DNA from: an uncultured bacterium
Lineage (GTDB): Bacteria > Actinomycetota > Coriobacteriia > Coriobacteriales > Coriobacteriaceae
Direction of reading: 5' to 3'
Assembly (NCBI GenBank): GCA_905215505.1
Contig: CAJMPU010000028.1
Location: 1 to 22,860 of the forward strand
Length of the DNA stretch: 22,860 nt
Position 1 is the stretch's first letter, and each line of letters begins with the position of its first letter. The position numbers and the translations under genes were made by a program. The notes below the pieces were generated by a model. It had not been told where the DNA came from. It made no database searches and saw nothing but the letters and a program-made list of their open reading frames with translations. Positions 1 through 7,291 of this stretch are shown in pieces.

Positions 1-491
1 CGACCATCACGTTTGGCCAAATCGAGGGCGGATATCGCCCCTACGTCGTACCCGACCGCGCCAAAGTTTGGGTCGACATGCGCCTGACCCCGCCGACCGA
101 TACGGCCGCCGCAATCAATATGGTCGAGCATGTCATCGCCGTCGCCGAAGCCACCGTTCCCGGTTGCCATGGCAGCTACACCGTGACGGGCGACCGCCCC
201 GCCATCGAGCGCAACCCGAACTCTCCCCTTCTAGCAGCGCTCAAGCGTGCCGCCGATGACGTAACGGACGCGGACACGACCGTCGGCTTCTTTACCGGCT
301 ACACCGATACCGCCGTCATTGCCGGCAAGACAGGCAACCGCAATTGTATGAGCTACGGCCCCGGCTCGTTGGCGCTCGCGCACAAGCCCAACGAGTATGT
401 GTCCCATGCCGATATCGTTCGCTGCCAAAACGTGCTCATCGCGCTTGCCGATAACGTGCTCTGGGACGCGAGCGGCCAAGTTGGGGCATAA
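1..491 (+). CDS. M20-family metallopeptidase (ArgE/DapE-like), 3' portion
   Basis: The reading frame is already open at base 3 and runs to TAA at 489-491, so the N-terminal part lies outside the window. The visible 162 residues contain the end of the dimerisation domain (VPDRAKVWVDMRL) and the C-terminal catalytic part. FFTGYTDTAVIAGKTG is followed by MSYGPGSLALAHKPNEYV, the typical GPG...AH.PNE motif that carries a late metal-ligand His in M20 enzymes. The family uses two zinc ions to hydrolyse amide bonds of N-acyl amino acids or peptides (acetylornithine deacetylase, succinyl-diaminopimelate desuccinylase, aminoacylase). The substrate cannot be assigned from this fragment. The next gene starts 39 bp downstream on the same strand and may be co-transcribed. 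Confidence 0.85.
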   Translation, partial: TITFGQIEGGYRPYVVPDRAKVWVDMRLTPPTDTAAAINMVEHVIAVAEATVPGCHGSYTVTGDRPAIERNPNSPLLAALKRAADDVTDADTTVGFFTGYTDTAVIAGKTGNRNCMSYGPGSLALAHKPNEYVSHADIVRCQNVLIALADNVLWDASGQVGA

Positions 492-530
492 TAAGCCGCG
501 AACAAACCGACTCGTGCGTTAGGACCGCCC

Positions 531-1220
531 ATGAAAGCACTTCCGTTTCCCTGCATCCGCCCGGCTCAGGACCGCGTGCTCGAGGCACTACCTGCAATGG
601 GCAGCATCCTGAGCGGCAACGATGCTCTGCGCGGAGCCATTGCCGATGGTCTGATGCTCAAGGACCCGGGTGCGGCGTATTACGTGTACGAATGCTCGGG
701 CGAGCCGGGACGTGCGACGGGCGTCGTGGCGATTTGCCCGGTTAACGTGCTGACGGGCGGCGACGAGACTGCCGCCGAGAGCATCGACGCACTCGCCACC
801 GCGCGCGCGATCGCCGAGCTCAAGGTGCAGCCGCGCCCCGTGTCGCTCGCCTACGAGGCGTCGCCCGTCATGGATATCATTTTGAGCGCTGCCAAAGAGG
901 GCGCATCGCTCTACGCCGTCACCGATCCCGCGGGCGTCACACATCGCGTGTGGGAGGTCAAGCGCGAGGACGCCGTTGCCGCCATCCGTGCCATGCTCGA
1001 TCAGGCGCCCGACCCGGTGTTCGCCGGTGACTCCGCCTATGTCGCCGCACTGGCTGGGGCATCGCAGATTCTGGCCGACGAGGCCCGCGCTGCCGGCGCC
1101 TACTCTGGCAAAGAGCCGTTCAACTTTGCTGTAGCCGTGCTGTTCCCCGCCGCGCAGGTCAGCGGCAGCGCGCCGCAGGTTCCGACGGGTCTGCTCACTC
1201 ACCAGGTCTCACGGTTCTAG
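531..1220 (+). CDS. DUF1015-like protein, truncated form
   Basis: 229 residues; ATG preceded by AGGA with about 7 nt spacing. The order of segments resembles the DUF1015 (SerC-like) family: an opening IRP motif, a YYVYECSGEPGRATGVVAIC strand pair, a LAYEASPVMD segment, and a late NFAVAVLFPAAQVS segment that recalls the family's N-alavlfp. motif. Usual DUF1015 proteins are about 400 residues and carry an ADGHHR-type motif in the middle. Here the corresponding stretch reads FAGDSAYVAALA, without the paired His, and the protein stops soon after the LFP segment. Function is unknown even for full-length members. It follows an M20 peptidase gene and is closed by a hairpin terminator at 1267. The assignment rests on remembered motif order, not on an alignment. 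Confidence 0.6.
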   Translation: MKALPFPCIRPAQDRVLEALPAMGSILSGNDALRGAIADGLMLKDPGAAYYVYECSGEPGRATGVVAICPVNVLTGGDETAAESIDALATARAIAELKVQPRPVSLAYEASPVMDIILSAAKEGASLYAVTDPAGVTHRVWEVKREDAVAAIRAMLDQAPDPVFAGDSAYVAALAGASQILADEARAAGAYSGKEPFNFAVAVLFPAAQVSGSAPQVPTGLLTHQVSRF

Positions 1221-1266
1221 CGAACTCAAACGCTAAGCTGGAAAACCCAGCATCCAAACAAACAAG

Positions 1267-1305
1267 GGGCGGAGATGCAGCAAACGCATGCACCTCCGCC
1301 CTTTT
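1267..1305 (+). terminator. Rho-independent terminator after the DUF1015-like gene
   Basis: GGGCGGAG (1267-1274) pairs with CTCCGCCC (1294-1301). An inner ATGC/GCAT pairing is possible, and TTTT follows at 1302-1305. It ends the + strand unit and lies between convergent genes, so it may also slow transcription from the minus-strand phosphatase gene. Confidence 0.8.
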
Positions 1306-1349
1306 CGCATCAAACAATTACGCCGGTAAACCGGGCCGCAACGTCAGCG

Positions 1350-1985
1350 TTATCCACGCTGCGGACCTGCCGCCGCCACGAGCGGCTCTAGCCCCAGCTC
1401 GCGCGCGTAGTCTTCCTGCGTAAAGACTTCGACCAGTTCAAACGTATCGGCCGCATCGTCAAACGCAAAATGCAGCACTGAGCAGTTGCCCGGCACGCGT
1501 TCGCGCTCGTCGGCCGCCGCGCCCCGCACGTGGTCCAAAAACTCCTTGATAGCTGAGCCATGACTTACCGCGAGCACGCACGTATGGTCCGGACGCTGCA
1601 TAAGATCGGTCAGCGTCGCCACCATGCGCGTGCGCACCTGGATCTGGCCCTCGCCGCCAAATTGACGATAGAAATCGCGCCACGGGCGCTCGGGCATAAG
1701 CATCACGCGCTCGGCCTCAAAGTCGCCAAAGAACCACTCGCGCAGGCCGTCCAGGCGCTCGTACGCCAAACCCGGCCACATGTTGGCGATAGTCTGCTCA
1801 GTGCGATGAAGCGTGGAGGTGTAGGCATGATCGGGCTCGATGCCGCGCGCGCGTAAAAACATGCCGGCGCGCGCCGCCTGGTCGCAACCCAACTGCGTAA
1901 GCGGCGAGTCACTCCACCCCTGAATGATACGCTTAAGGTTGAATATCGTCTGTCCATGACGGACCAGATACAGATCTTTATTCAT
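1350..1985 (-). CDS. Histidine phosphatase family protein (phosphoglycerate mutase-like), downstream copy
   Basis: 211 residues from ATG at 1985. An upstream in-frame start exists (2036), but the ATG at 1985 has GAAAGGA just upstream and begins directly with the family signature MNKDLYLVRHGQT. The catalytic His lies in the RHG motif at residues 9-11. Later signatures are STLHRTEQT, LREWFFGDFE and the second catalytic His in AVSHGSAIKEFL. The fold transfers phosphate through phospho-His; members include cofactor-dependent phosphoglycerate mutases, broad phosphatases and cobalamin phosphatases, and the substrate is not visible here. It lies 17 bp after a clear paralogue with the same motif set (QGW.DSPLT, PW.D....FGGE, LAVSHGSA), so the pair is a tandem duplication in one operon. 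Confidence 0.88.
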   Translation of the reverse strand: MNKDLYLVRHGQTIFNLKRIIQGWSDSPLTQLGCDQAARAGMFLRARGIEPDHAYTSTLHRTEQTIANMWPGLAYERLDGLREWFFGDFEAERVMLMPERPWRDFYRQFGGEGQIQVRTRMVATLTDLMQRPDHTCVLAVSHGSAIKEFLDHVRGAAADERERVPGNCSVLHFAFDDAADTFELVEVFTQEDYARELGLEPLVAAAGPQRG

Positions 1986-2002
1986 AGGGGTCCTTTCGTT
2001 CG

Positions 2003-2545
2003 TTACCAACCCAAGAGCGAAAACGCCCCGTCGCAATAGCCAAAATGAAGCACGGCACCGTTGTCGGGTAGCTCTCCCCCGCCAGTCACATACTCAAGAA
2101 ACTCCTGGCAGGCTGAGCCGTGGGAAACCGCCAGCACGCAGTCGTGCTGCGGCCTGGCCATGATGCGGGACAGCGCCGCGACCATGCGCGACTGAAGCTG
2201 CACTTCCGACTCGCCGCCAAAGGCCACCGGATAATCGCCCCAGGGCTGCGGCGGCATCTCGCGATTTGATGTGCCCTCCAGCGAGCCAAAATGCCACTCA
2301 CGCAGGTCATCGACCAGCTCAATGGAACGGTCCTCGCCAACGATAAGCTCGGCCGTATGCCGCGCCCGGCCCAACGGCGAGGAATACACATGATCGAAGG
2401 CCACGCCGCGCGCCGCAAACGCCGTACGCGCCGTCAGCGCCTGCTCGCGCCCGCGCGCCGTAAGCGGCGAATCGTGCCAGCCCTGCAAAATGCTCTGCAC
2501 ATTGAGCTCAGTCTGCCCATGCCGCACCAAATACAGATCCGCCAC
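2003..2545 (-). CDS. Histidine phosphatase family protein, upstream tandem paralogue
   Basis: 180 residues if translation starts at GTG 2543-2545, which gives VADLYLVRHGQTELN and has a purine-rich AGGGGAGG stretch 4-5 nt upstream. The longer open frame (to 2692) runs back through a palindromic repeat and is not credible as coding. Motifs: RHG near residues 8-10, SSPLGRARHTAE, LREWHFGSLEG, PWGDYPVAFGGE, and the second catalytic His in LAVSHGSACQEFL. It is about 30 residues shorter than its neighbour, lacking that protein's C-terminal tail after the LHFGYCDGAFSLL strand. The two genes are 17 bp apart and surely co-transcribed. Substrate unknown. Confidence 0.85.
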   Translation of the reverse strand: MADLYLVRHGQTELNVQSILQGWHDSPLTARGREQALTARTAFAARGVAFDHVYSSPLGRARHTAELIVGEDRSIELVDDLREWHFGSLEGTSNREMPPQPWGDYPVAFGGESEVQLQSRMVAALSRIMARPQHDCVLAVSHGSACQEFLEYVTGGGELPDNGAVLHFGYCDGAFSLLGW

Positions 2546-2562
2546 ACACCCTCCCCTCGTAC

Positions 2563-2593
2563 CACCACAAAGGGGACAGGAGCCTTTGTGGTG
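2563..2593. repeat. GGGAC-loop palindrome, copy R1
   Basis: CACCACAAAGG (2563-2573) and CCTTTGTGGTG (2583-2593) are perfect 11-bp arms around the 9-nt loop GGACAGGAG. The same arms and nearly the same loop recur at 15329-15369. It sits between the nitroreductase gene and the upstream phosphatase gene, in the 5' leader of the latter. No T-run follows on the minus strand, so it is a poor terminator for the nitroreductase gene. Confidence 0.75.
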
Positions 2594-2628
2594 ATTTTGC
2601 CGCCGGATTGCACCGCAACGACGCACAA

Positions 2629-3300
2629 CTACAGCAGCACGTCGGCAAGCGGACGCTTGGGTACGTGGTGCACCTGCGCCTCGTCGCGCCAATAATTGAT
2701 GGAGCCGTCGGGGTTGGAATCGATCGCATCGATCACCTGTGTCTCGGCCGGAATGCCAAACGCCATGATCAGCTTGAGCTCATACTTGTCGTTATCGAGC
2801 CCCATGGCATCGATCGCGTGGAGCGTAAAGGCCTTGAACATGCAGGCTGCCACCTCGGGCGTGGCGCTGCGGGCGGCGAGCATCATCGTCTGCGCGGCAA
2901 TGCCCGTGTCGACCTCGGTAATGGGAGCGGCGGGCTTGCCCGGAACGGCGCGCTCGGCAAGAATCGCGATGTAGCCGGTCGGGCGCTCACCCTCGGCAGG
3001 ACCCGGCCAGTCCTTAAGTGCGCCGGCCCATGCGAGCTCGTCAAATACACGCGCGCAATCCTCGGCACCGCTCACCACGTGAAAACGCAGACGCTGAGCA
3101 TTGGCACCACACGGGGTCAGGTGCGCCAGTTCCGCCAGCTCGAGCAAAAACTCGCGCGGCACGCGCATAGACTCGTCAAAGCGACGGCACGTACGGGCAC
3201 GACGGACCAGCGCATCAAACGCTTCCAGACCGAGCTTTTCGCAACCTTGCTTTGCCATCGATTCTGCGCTTACCGGCGCCGCGGGAACTGTTTCGTTCAT
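2629..3300 (-). CDS. Nitroreductase family protein
   Basis: 223 residues from ATG 3298-3300; the open frame extends upstream to 3468 but that part looks non-coding. The nitroreductase pattern is clear: an N-terminal RRARTCRRFDES segment (the RRS.R.F-like FMN-phosphate contact), then LTPCGANAQRLRFHVVSG in place of the usual P...N.QP, then TEVDTGIAAQTMMLAA for the central helix and EVAACMFKAF before the C-terminal strand. Members bind FMN and reduce nitro compounds, quinones, flavins or enones with NAD(P)H. The C-terminal tail (SINYWRDEAQVHHVPKRPL) is typical of small anaerobe nitroreductases. It is cytoplasmic, with no signal or membrane segment. It may head a transcript with the two phosphatase genes, though 83 bp and a palindrome separate them. 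Confidence 0.85.
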   Translation of the reverse strand: MNETVPAAPVSAESMAKQGCEKLGLEAFDALVRRARTCRRFDESMRVPREFLLELAELAHLTPCGANAQRLRFHVVSGAEDCARVFDELAWAGALKDWPGPAEGERPTGYIAILAERAVPGKPAAPITEVDTGIAAQTMMLAARSATPEVAACMFKAFTLHAIDAMGLDNDKYELKLIMAFGIPAETQVIDAIDSNPDGSINYWRDEAQVHHVPKRPLADVLL

Positions 3301-3535
3301 AGGGACCCCCAATACAAGCCAATTGTCCTTAGGAAAATCTAACCTAAAACGTAGGCAATAACGAACAGGGCTGCAATGTTCTACACCTGTTGAATAGAAA
3401 ATCGCGACGTGGGGAACAACGGAAACAATTCGGGACCTTTGGGTTACGTTTCGCCCTCCCCGACCCATACGCCAGCGCCTTTAAGCGATACTGGTTGTAA
3501 CGATCAAGGCTTACGCCGCACGGAAAGGAGACATT

Positions 3536-4138
3536 ATGGGCATCTTTAAGAACGATGACCAAAAATCGAGCCAGTTTGGATTTGACGAGAAAAGCATGGC
3601 GGGCAAAGCCGTCAAGGCCGTGCGCTGGATCTACGCCATCACGGGCGTCGTGGCGCTCATTGCTGGCATCGCGCTGCTTTTTGCACCCGCCAAGTCCCTC
3701 GTCTTTTTGACGACCGTCCTGGGTTTTTACTTTGTAATCACTGCTGCCATCAGACTGTTCACTGCCATTTTTGAGCCGCTGCTGCCCACCGGTTGGCGCG
3801 TGACGAGCATCATCTCCAACCTACTCATTATCTTGGGCGGCGTCATAATCCTGCGCAACCAGGCCTTCTCGACCGCGACGCTCACCACGATGGTGGTTAT
3901 CGTGGCCGGCTTTGGCTGGATTGTCGAAGGTGTCATGTCCATTCTGGAGTCCGAGCTTTCGTCCAACCGCGCCCTCGCCATCCTGAGCGGCGCACTTTCC
4001 ATCATCGCCGGCATGTTCGTGTTTATCTATCCGCTGTGGTCGGCCAAGATGCTCGTCATCTTTAGCGGCGCCGCGCTGCTGGTGTTTGGCGTAACGCTGA
4101 TTGTTCGCGCTATTCAATTTGGCAAACTGGTGCGCTAG
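3536..4138 (+). CDS. HdeD family (DUF308) membrane protein
   Basis: 200 residues; ATG is preceded by GAAAGGAG at good spacing. After a polar N-terminus of about 28 residues the protein is built of roughly six hydrophobic segments in three similar hairpins (IYAITGVVALIAGIALLF, LTTVLGFYFVITAAIRLF, IISNLLIILGGVIIL, MVVIVAGFGWIVEGVMSIL, LAILSGALSIIAGMFVFIY, LVIFSGAALLVFGVTLIVRA). This is the pattern of HdeD/DUF308 proteins, where G-hydrophobic-G turns repeat. E. coli HdeD is linked to acid resistance at high cell density; the biochemical role is not known. Its stop codon TAG is immediately followed by the ATG of the next gene (TAGATG), so the two are translationally coupled. Confidence 0.85.
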   Translation: MGIFKNDDQKSSQFGFDEKSMAGKAVKAVRWIYAITGVVALIAGIALLFAPAKSLVFLTTVLGFYFVITAAIRLFTAIFEPLLPTGWRVTSIISNLLIILGGVIILRNQAFSTATLTTMVVIVAGFGWIVEGVMSILESELSSNRALAILSGALSIIAGMFVFIYPLWSAKMLVIFSGAALLVFGVTLIVRAIQFGKLVR

Positions 4139-4621
4139 ATGCCACGAACGCTCTTTATTGATGCAGACGCCTGCCCGGTCACGCGCGAGTCGATTGACTG
4201 CGCGCGGCGGGCGGGCGTCGCCGTTGTTATCGCCGGCAACAGCACGCAAAACCTGGAACGGCACATTCGCCGCGACGACCCGCGCGATGCCGAGCACGCG
4301 CGACGCGGCTTTTGGGTCACGACGCTCGACGTGAGCGTGGGCGCCGACAGCGCCGACTTTGCCATTGTCGAACGCCTGCAGGCGGGCGACGTGGTCGTGA
4401 CGCAGGACATTGGCTTGGCGAGCATGGTGCTCGGGCGCGATGCCGCCGCTATCGGTGTGCGCGGGCGCGTCTACGACAAAGCAACCATCGACATGCAGCT
4501 GTTTATTCGCCACGAGGAAAAGAAGGTGCGCCGCGCCGGCGGACGCACTCGCGGGCCGGCGGCATTTACCAGCGAAGACCGCGCCCGCTTTAAACGCAAC
4601 CTCACCGAGCTGCTGCGCTAA
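4139..4621 (+). CDS. UPF0178/DUF188 (YaiI/YqxD) family protein
   Basis: 160 residues, the usual family length. It opens with TLFIDADACPV (D8, D10, C12), the hallmark acidic motif of the family, followed by VVIAGNSTQNL, an acidic GADSADFAIV segment and VVTQDIGLASMVL. The tail has the conserved RRAGGRTRGPAAFTSEDR stretch. The fold is related to PIN-like nucleases and the clustered Asp residues suggest divalent metal binding. A nuclease role is inference, since the family is functionally uncharacterised as far as I know. The start abuts the stop of the HdeD-like gene, and a strong terminator follows within 3 bp of the stop. Confidence 0.88.
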   Translation: MPRTLFIDADACPVTRESIDCARRAGVAVVIAGNSTQNLERHIRRDDPRDAEHARRGFWVTTLDVSVGADSADFAIVERLQAGDVVVTQDIGLASMVLGRDAAAIGVRGRVYDKATIDMQLFIRHEEKKVRRAGGRTRGPAAFTSEDRARFKRNLTELLR

Positions 4622-4623
4622 CC

Positions 4624-4667
4624 AAGGTAGATTTTTGAGACATGCCTAAAATCTACCTTTTTGTTTT
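4624..4667 (+). terminator. Strong Rho-independent terminator after the UPF0178 gene
   Basis: AAGGTAGATTTT (4624-4635) pairs perfectly with AAAATCTACCTT (4648-4659), and the T-rich run TTTTTGTTTT follows. It ends the HdeD/UPF0178 operon and faces the convergent exporter gene. Confidence 0.9.
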
Positions 4668-4752
4668 GCCGATTGACGCGCATCCAACGCCCAGGTCATG
4701 GCGGTGGAATTTATGGCATGTCCTAGTTTTACGGCATGCCCCAAACATCCAC

Positions 4753-5841
4753 TTAGAACCCAAAGGCGGAAAGGATAAGGCCCCAGCCAGCGCCGATGAC
4801 GTACATCATGATCAGGAACACGACATTTTCGCGGGCGCTGCGGTTGGTGCGGAACAGCACCAGATAACCCACGCCGGCGGAAATGAGCGTGCCGGCGAGC
4901 ATCGGCGCCAGTTGCAGCGCGCCTTCCAGATACAGCTGTGTAATGACCACGCTCGCCGAGCAATTGGGAATCAGCCCGACAAGCGCCGAACCCAGGACAG
5001 CGAGTATCTCGTTGCCGCGCAGGAACTGCTCGATCGCGGACTCGCCGAACGTCTCGAGCACGGCGACCAGAATCAGCGTCACCAGAAAAATGAATACCGA
5101 GACCTGCACGGTGTGCGAGATCGCGCTGCGGATGATCGACAGGACAGGCGTCCCTTCGTGGGAGTGGGAGTGACCGTGACCATCATGGTGTTCATGTTCG
5201 CCCTCATGACCGTGATCGTGGCCATGTCCGTGTTCGTGCTCGTCCTCGTCTTCATCGCAACCGCAATGGTCGCGCTCGCACAACTCGTGGATGTGGTCGG
5301 CGCTCACGCCCGCCTCGGCCACCTCGTCGATGATGTCACCGCCGCTGTGGTCGTCATGCGCGCAGTTAACGTGCGCCGGATTGACAGTGGTCCCCAACAC
5401 GGTACGACGAATCGCCGCATGCGCGCGGGCGTTGCGACGCAGACCGCGAATGGCGGCATCTACGATAAAGCCCGTGACCAGTGCGATAAGCGCTTTCGAA
5501 GCCAAAAGCATCGCCATAGTCTGCACGGGAACCTGCTCGGCAAGTAGCAGCGGCAGCATCTCGTCGGAGGTCGAAAGGAACACCGCCACCAACGTGCCCA
5601 AGGTCACGACACGGCCGGCGTACAGCGTGGCCGCCATGGCCGAAAAGCCGCACTGCGGCACCATGCCCAGCAGCGAGCCAACCACGGGACCCGCAGCGCC
5701 GGCGCGCTTGATAGCGCCGTTGACGCGGTCGCCCGCAACGTGCTCAAGTGTCTCGAGAGCAAGATACGTCACCAACAAAAACGGCACCAGCGACAGCGTG
5801 TCCTTGCCGGCGTCGAGCAGAATATCAATCAGTAAATCCAT
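4753..5841 (-). CDS. ArsP_2-type heavy-metal exporter (putative manganese transporter), His-rich loop
   Basis: 362 residues. Two hydrophobic halves each carry a related motif, GMVPQCGFSAMAATLYAG (59-76) and GLIPNCSASVVITQLYLEG (289-307), so the protein is an internal duplication with a Pro-x-Cys pair in each half. Between the halves, about residues 157-230, lies a cytosolic or periplasmic loop rich in His, Asp, Glu and Cys (CERDHCGCDEDEDE, then repeated HGH/HDH/HEH). This architecture matches the putative 10-TM heavy-metal exporter family ArsP_2 (PF11449), annotated elsewhere as arsenic efflux or manganese transporter. Metal specificity is not proven; the His/Asp-rich loop favours a divalent cation. 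It is a single gene reading away from the exonuclease gene, with a palindrome (5885-5901) in its leader. ATG at 5839-5841 has only a weak GAAAGG about 11 nt upstream. Confidence 0.8.
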   Translation of the reverse strand: MDLLIDILLDAGKDTLSLVPFLLVTYLALETLEHVAGDRVNGAIKRAGAAGPVVGSLLGMVPQCGFSAMAATLYAGRVVTLGTLVAVFLSTSDEMLPLLLAEQVPVQTMAMLLASKALIALVTGFIVDAAIRGLRRNARAHAAIRRTVLGTTVNPAHVNCAHDDHSGGDIIDEVAEAGVSADHIHELCERDHCGCDEDEDEHEHGHGHDHGHEGEHEHHDGHGHSHSHEGTPVLSIIRSAISHTVQVSVFIFLVTLILVAVLETFGESAIEQFLRGNEILAVLGSALVGLIPNCSASVVITQLYLEGALQLAPMLAGTLISAGVGYLVLFRTNRSARENVVFLIMMYVIGAGWGLILSAFGF

Positions 5842-5884
5842 GACGGATGGAACCTTTCGTGTCTTTCGGCAGCATTGTAAAAGT

Positions 5885-5901
5885 CCTAGCGGTCAACTAG
5901 G
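5885..5901. promoter_or_regulatory. Palindrome CCTAG-N7-CTAGG, candidate operator of the exporter gene
   Basis: CCTAG (5885-5889) and CTAGG (5897-5901) form a perfect 5-bp inverted repeat centred about 50 bp upstream of the exporter start. Size and position suit a dimeric metal-responsive repressor such as a DtxR/MntR-family protein, one of which is encoded at 12058. The half-site polarity is opposite to the classical TTAGG...CCTAA diphtheria-toxin-repressor box, so the regulator is uncertain. Confidence 0.35.
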
Positions 5902-5930
5902 GTATTGTAGTTGTCCCGGGCGCGGTGCCA

Positions 5931-5952
5931 ATAGTTGCCTATGGTAAACTAT
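5931..5952. promoter_or_regulatory. Inverted repeat ATAGTT-N10-AACTAT in the divergent intergenic region
   Basis: Six-base arms ATAGTT and AACTAT are separated by ten bases, between the divergent exporter and exonuclease genes. It could be an operator acting in either direction. No clean -35/-10 pair was found around it. Confidence 0.25.
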
Positions 5953-6012
5953 CATCTCGCCATAACTCAGTAACCTCGAGCCGCACAACGCGGCCCGTCC
6001 AAGGAGTAGCAT

Positions 6013-6981
6013 ATGAACGTATCGCAAGCACTCGAATACGAGCGCCAGCCGTTTATCCCCATGTTTATCTACGGCGACCACGGCGCCATGGAGTCCGAGC
6101 GCCAGAAGGGCGAGGAGGCCCTCAAGGTGCTCGAGACCGAGTACTTTACCGCCGAGGGCGACCCCGGCTTCGACTTTGCCACCGTGCGCGACCTGGCCGA
6201 CCGCAACCGCGACCTGTGCGACCAGATTGGCGAGGCGCGTCTGCGCAACGTGACGCCCGCGACGCTCTCGCGCGGCCTGTCCGATGCCGACACCTGCGCC
6301 GCCATCGGCAAGATGCAAAAGCGCACCGCCGCGTCCGTTATGCGCGAAATCCGCGGCGACCGCGACGCGCTCGGCGTGGCCTACGCCCGCAAGCCCATCC
6401 AGGGCACCGTGCTCGGTATCGACATCGAGACCACCGGCCGTGCACCCGAGCGCGGCTATATCATCAACGTGGGCTGGGAGATCATGGAGCTCACCAGCGA
6501 CGCCGTCCCGCATGACGCCGAGGCACACTACTGCGGCCTGCCCGACATCTACCGCGGCGAGGATGTGCCGTTGTCGAATATCCACCACATCACCTGGGAC
6601 GACATCGACGGCAAAAAGCCGTTCCGCGAGAACAAAGAGCTGCAAAAGCAGCTGCTCAAGCTTATGAAGAAGTACCCGTACATGGCACACAACGCCGCCT
6701 TTGAGGACAGCTGGTTCAAGATCCACCTGGACGGCTACGCCGAGGCACGCCGCGCCGGCAAGATCATCGTCATCGACTCGCGCCAGATCTGCCGCAGCCT
6801 GGACGCCGACGTGCGCTCGCTCCCCCGCGAGTCCGCCCCAGCCGCGCTCGAGAACTGGGCGCGCCGCCGTGGAACCCTCGCCGCCGACGCCAACGAGCAG
6901 CACCTGGGCTTGGACGACACCGACCTCATGCTCCGCACCGTCCAAGCCGAGTTCAACCTCAAGAACCTATTCGCGAAATAA
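6013..6981 (+). CDS. DEDDh-type 3'-5' exonuclease (DnaQ-like) with an N-terminal extension
   Basis: 322 residues; ATG with AAGGAG about 7 nt upstream. The C-terminal 190 residues hold the three exonuclease motifs: LGIDIETTG (D137, E139), AHNAAFEDSW (H226, N227, D232) and HLGLDDTDL (H297, D302). The pattern D-E-D-D with His in motif III makes this the DEDDh class, like DNA polymerase III epsilon, RNase T and TREX. The first 130 residues are mostly charged and helical (MESERQKGEEALKVLETEYF, then ADRNRDLCDQIGEARL) and I do not recognise a domain. It lies away from any replication gene, so it is more likely a stand-alone nuclease than the epsilon subunit. Substrate (DNA, RNA or oligonucleotide) is unknown. 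It is transcribed alone and closed by a strong terminator. Confidence 0.85.
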   Translation: MNVSQALEYERQPFIPMFIYGDHGAMESERQKGEEALKVLETEYFTAEGDPGFDFATVRDLADRNRDLCDQIGEARLRNVTPATLSRGLSDADTCAAIGKMQKRTAASVMREIRGDRDALGVAYARKPIQGTVLGIDIETTGRAPERGYIINVGWEIMELTSDAVPHDAEAHYCGLPDIYRGEDVPLSNIHHITWDDIDGKKPFRENKELQKQLLKLMKKYPYMAHNAAFEDSWFKIHLDGYAEARRAGKIIVIDSRQICRSLDADVRSLPRESAPAALENWARRRGTLAADANEQHLGLDDTDLMLRTVQAEFNLKNLFAK

Positions 6982-7046
6982 CCGATCCATCTGCGGGAGC
7001 GCCTGCCAGGCACAGCGCAATCCGTCTGGGCACACCGGCACGCAGT

Positions 7047-7083
7047 AAACTAGGGCGCAGCCTTATGGCTGCACCCTAGTTTT
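7047..7083 (+). terminator. Strong terminator after the exonuclease gene
   Basis: AACTAGGG-C-GCAGCC (7048-7062) pairs with GGCTGC-A-CCCTAGTT (7067-7081) around a TTAT loop, with a C/A internal mismatch. TTTT closes the hairpin. Confidence 0.9.
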
Positions 7084-7131
7084 CATCAAAACGAGCAAAT
7101 ACGCGTGCTTCACATAGTCGGCAGGTTGGCC

Positions 7132-7159
7132 CACCTACATTTTTCGAGTTGTTCGGCCA
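7132..7159 (+). repeat. 28-bp island repeat, copy A
   Basis: Reference copy of a 28-bp repeat beginning CACCTACATTTTTCGA and ending GTTCGGCCA. It is a direct copy of B (26/28 identical) and an inverted copy of D (22/28) and C (24/28). In one frame it reads PPTFFELFGQ. Confidence 0.85.
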
Positions 7160-7291
7160 GCTGAACCACTAGTCAAGGCCCCTTGAACCGCAATCGAGCG
7201 CTATAGTCGCCCCAATTTCGCAACCAAGCCCTATAAATCTATCTGAATCAATTCGAATAGGACGTTGCGATCGCACCATTCGTATAGGATA

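Noticed and set aside
4715..4745. Terminator for the exporter gene made of GGCATG...CATGCC
   Set aside because: Only a 6-8-bp imperfect stem and no T-run on the minus strand; too weak to list.
5160..5270. Short periodic repeats resembling a CRISPR or tandem array
   Set aside because: Periodicity comes from alternating His codons (GTG/ATG on this strand) inside the exporter; no constant repeat/spacer structure.
4642..5547. 301-residue open frame on the + strand
   Set aside because: Lies antisense to the exporter gene; its His/Asp-rich and MVFMFAL-type stretches are the shadow of the His-rich loop codons, and it has no ribosome site of its own.
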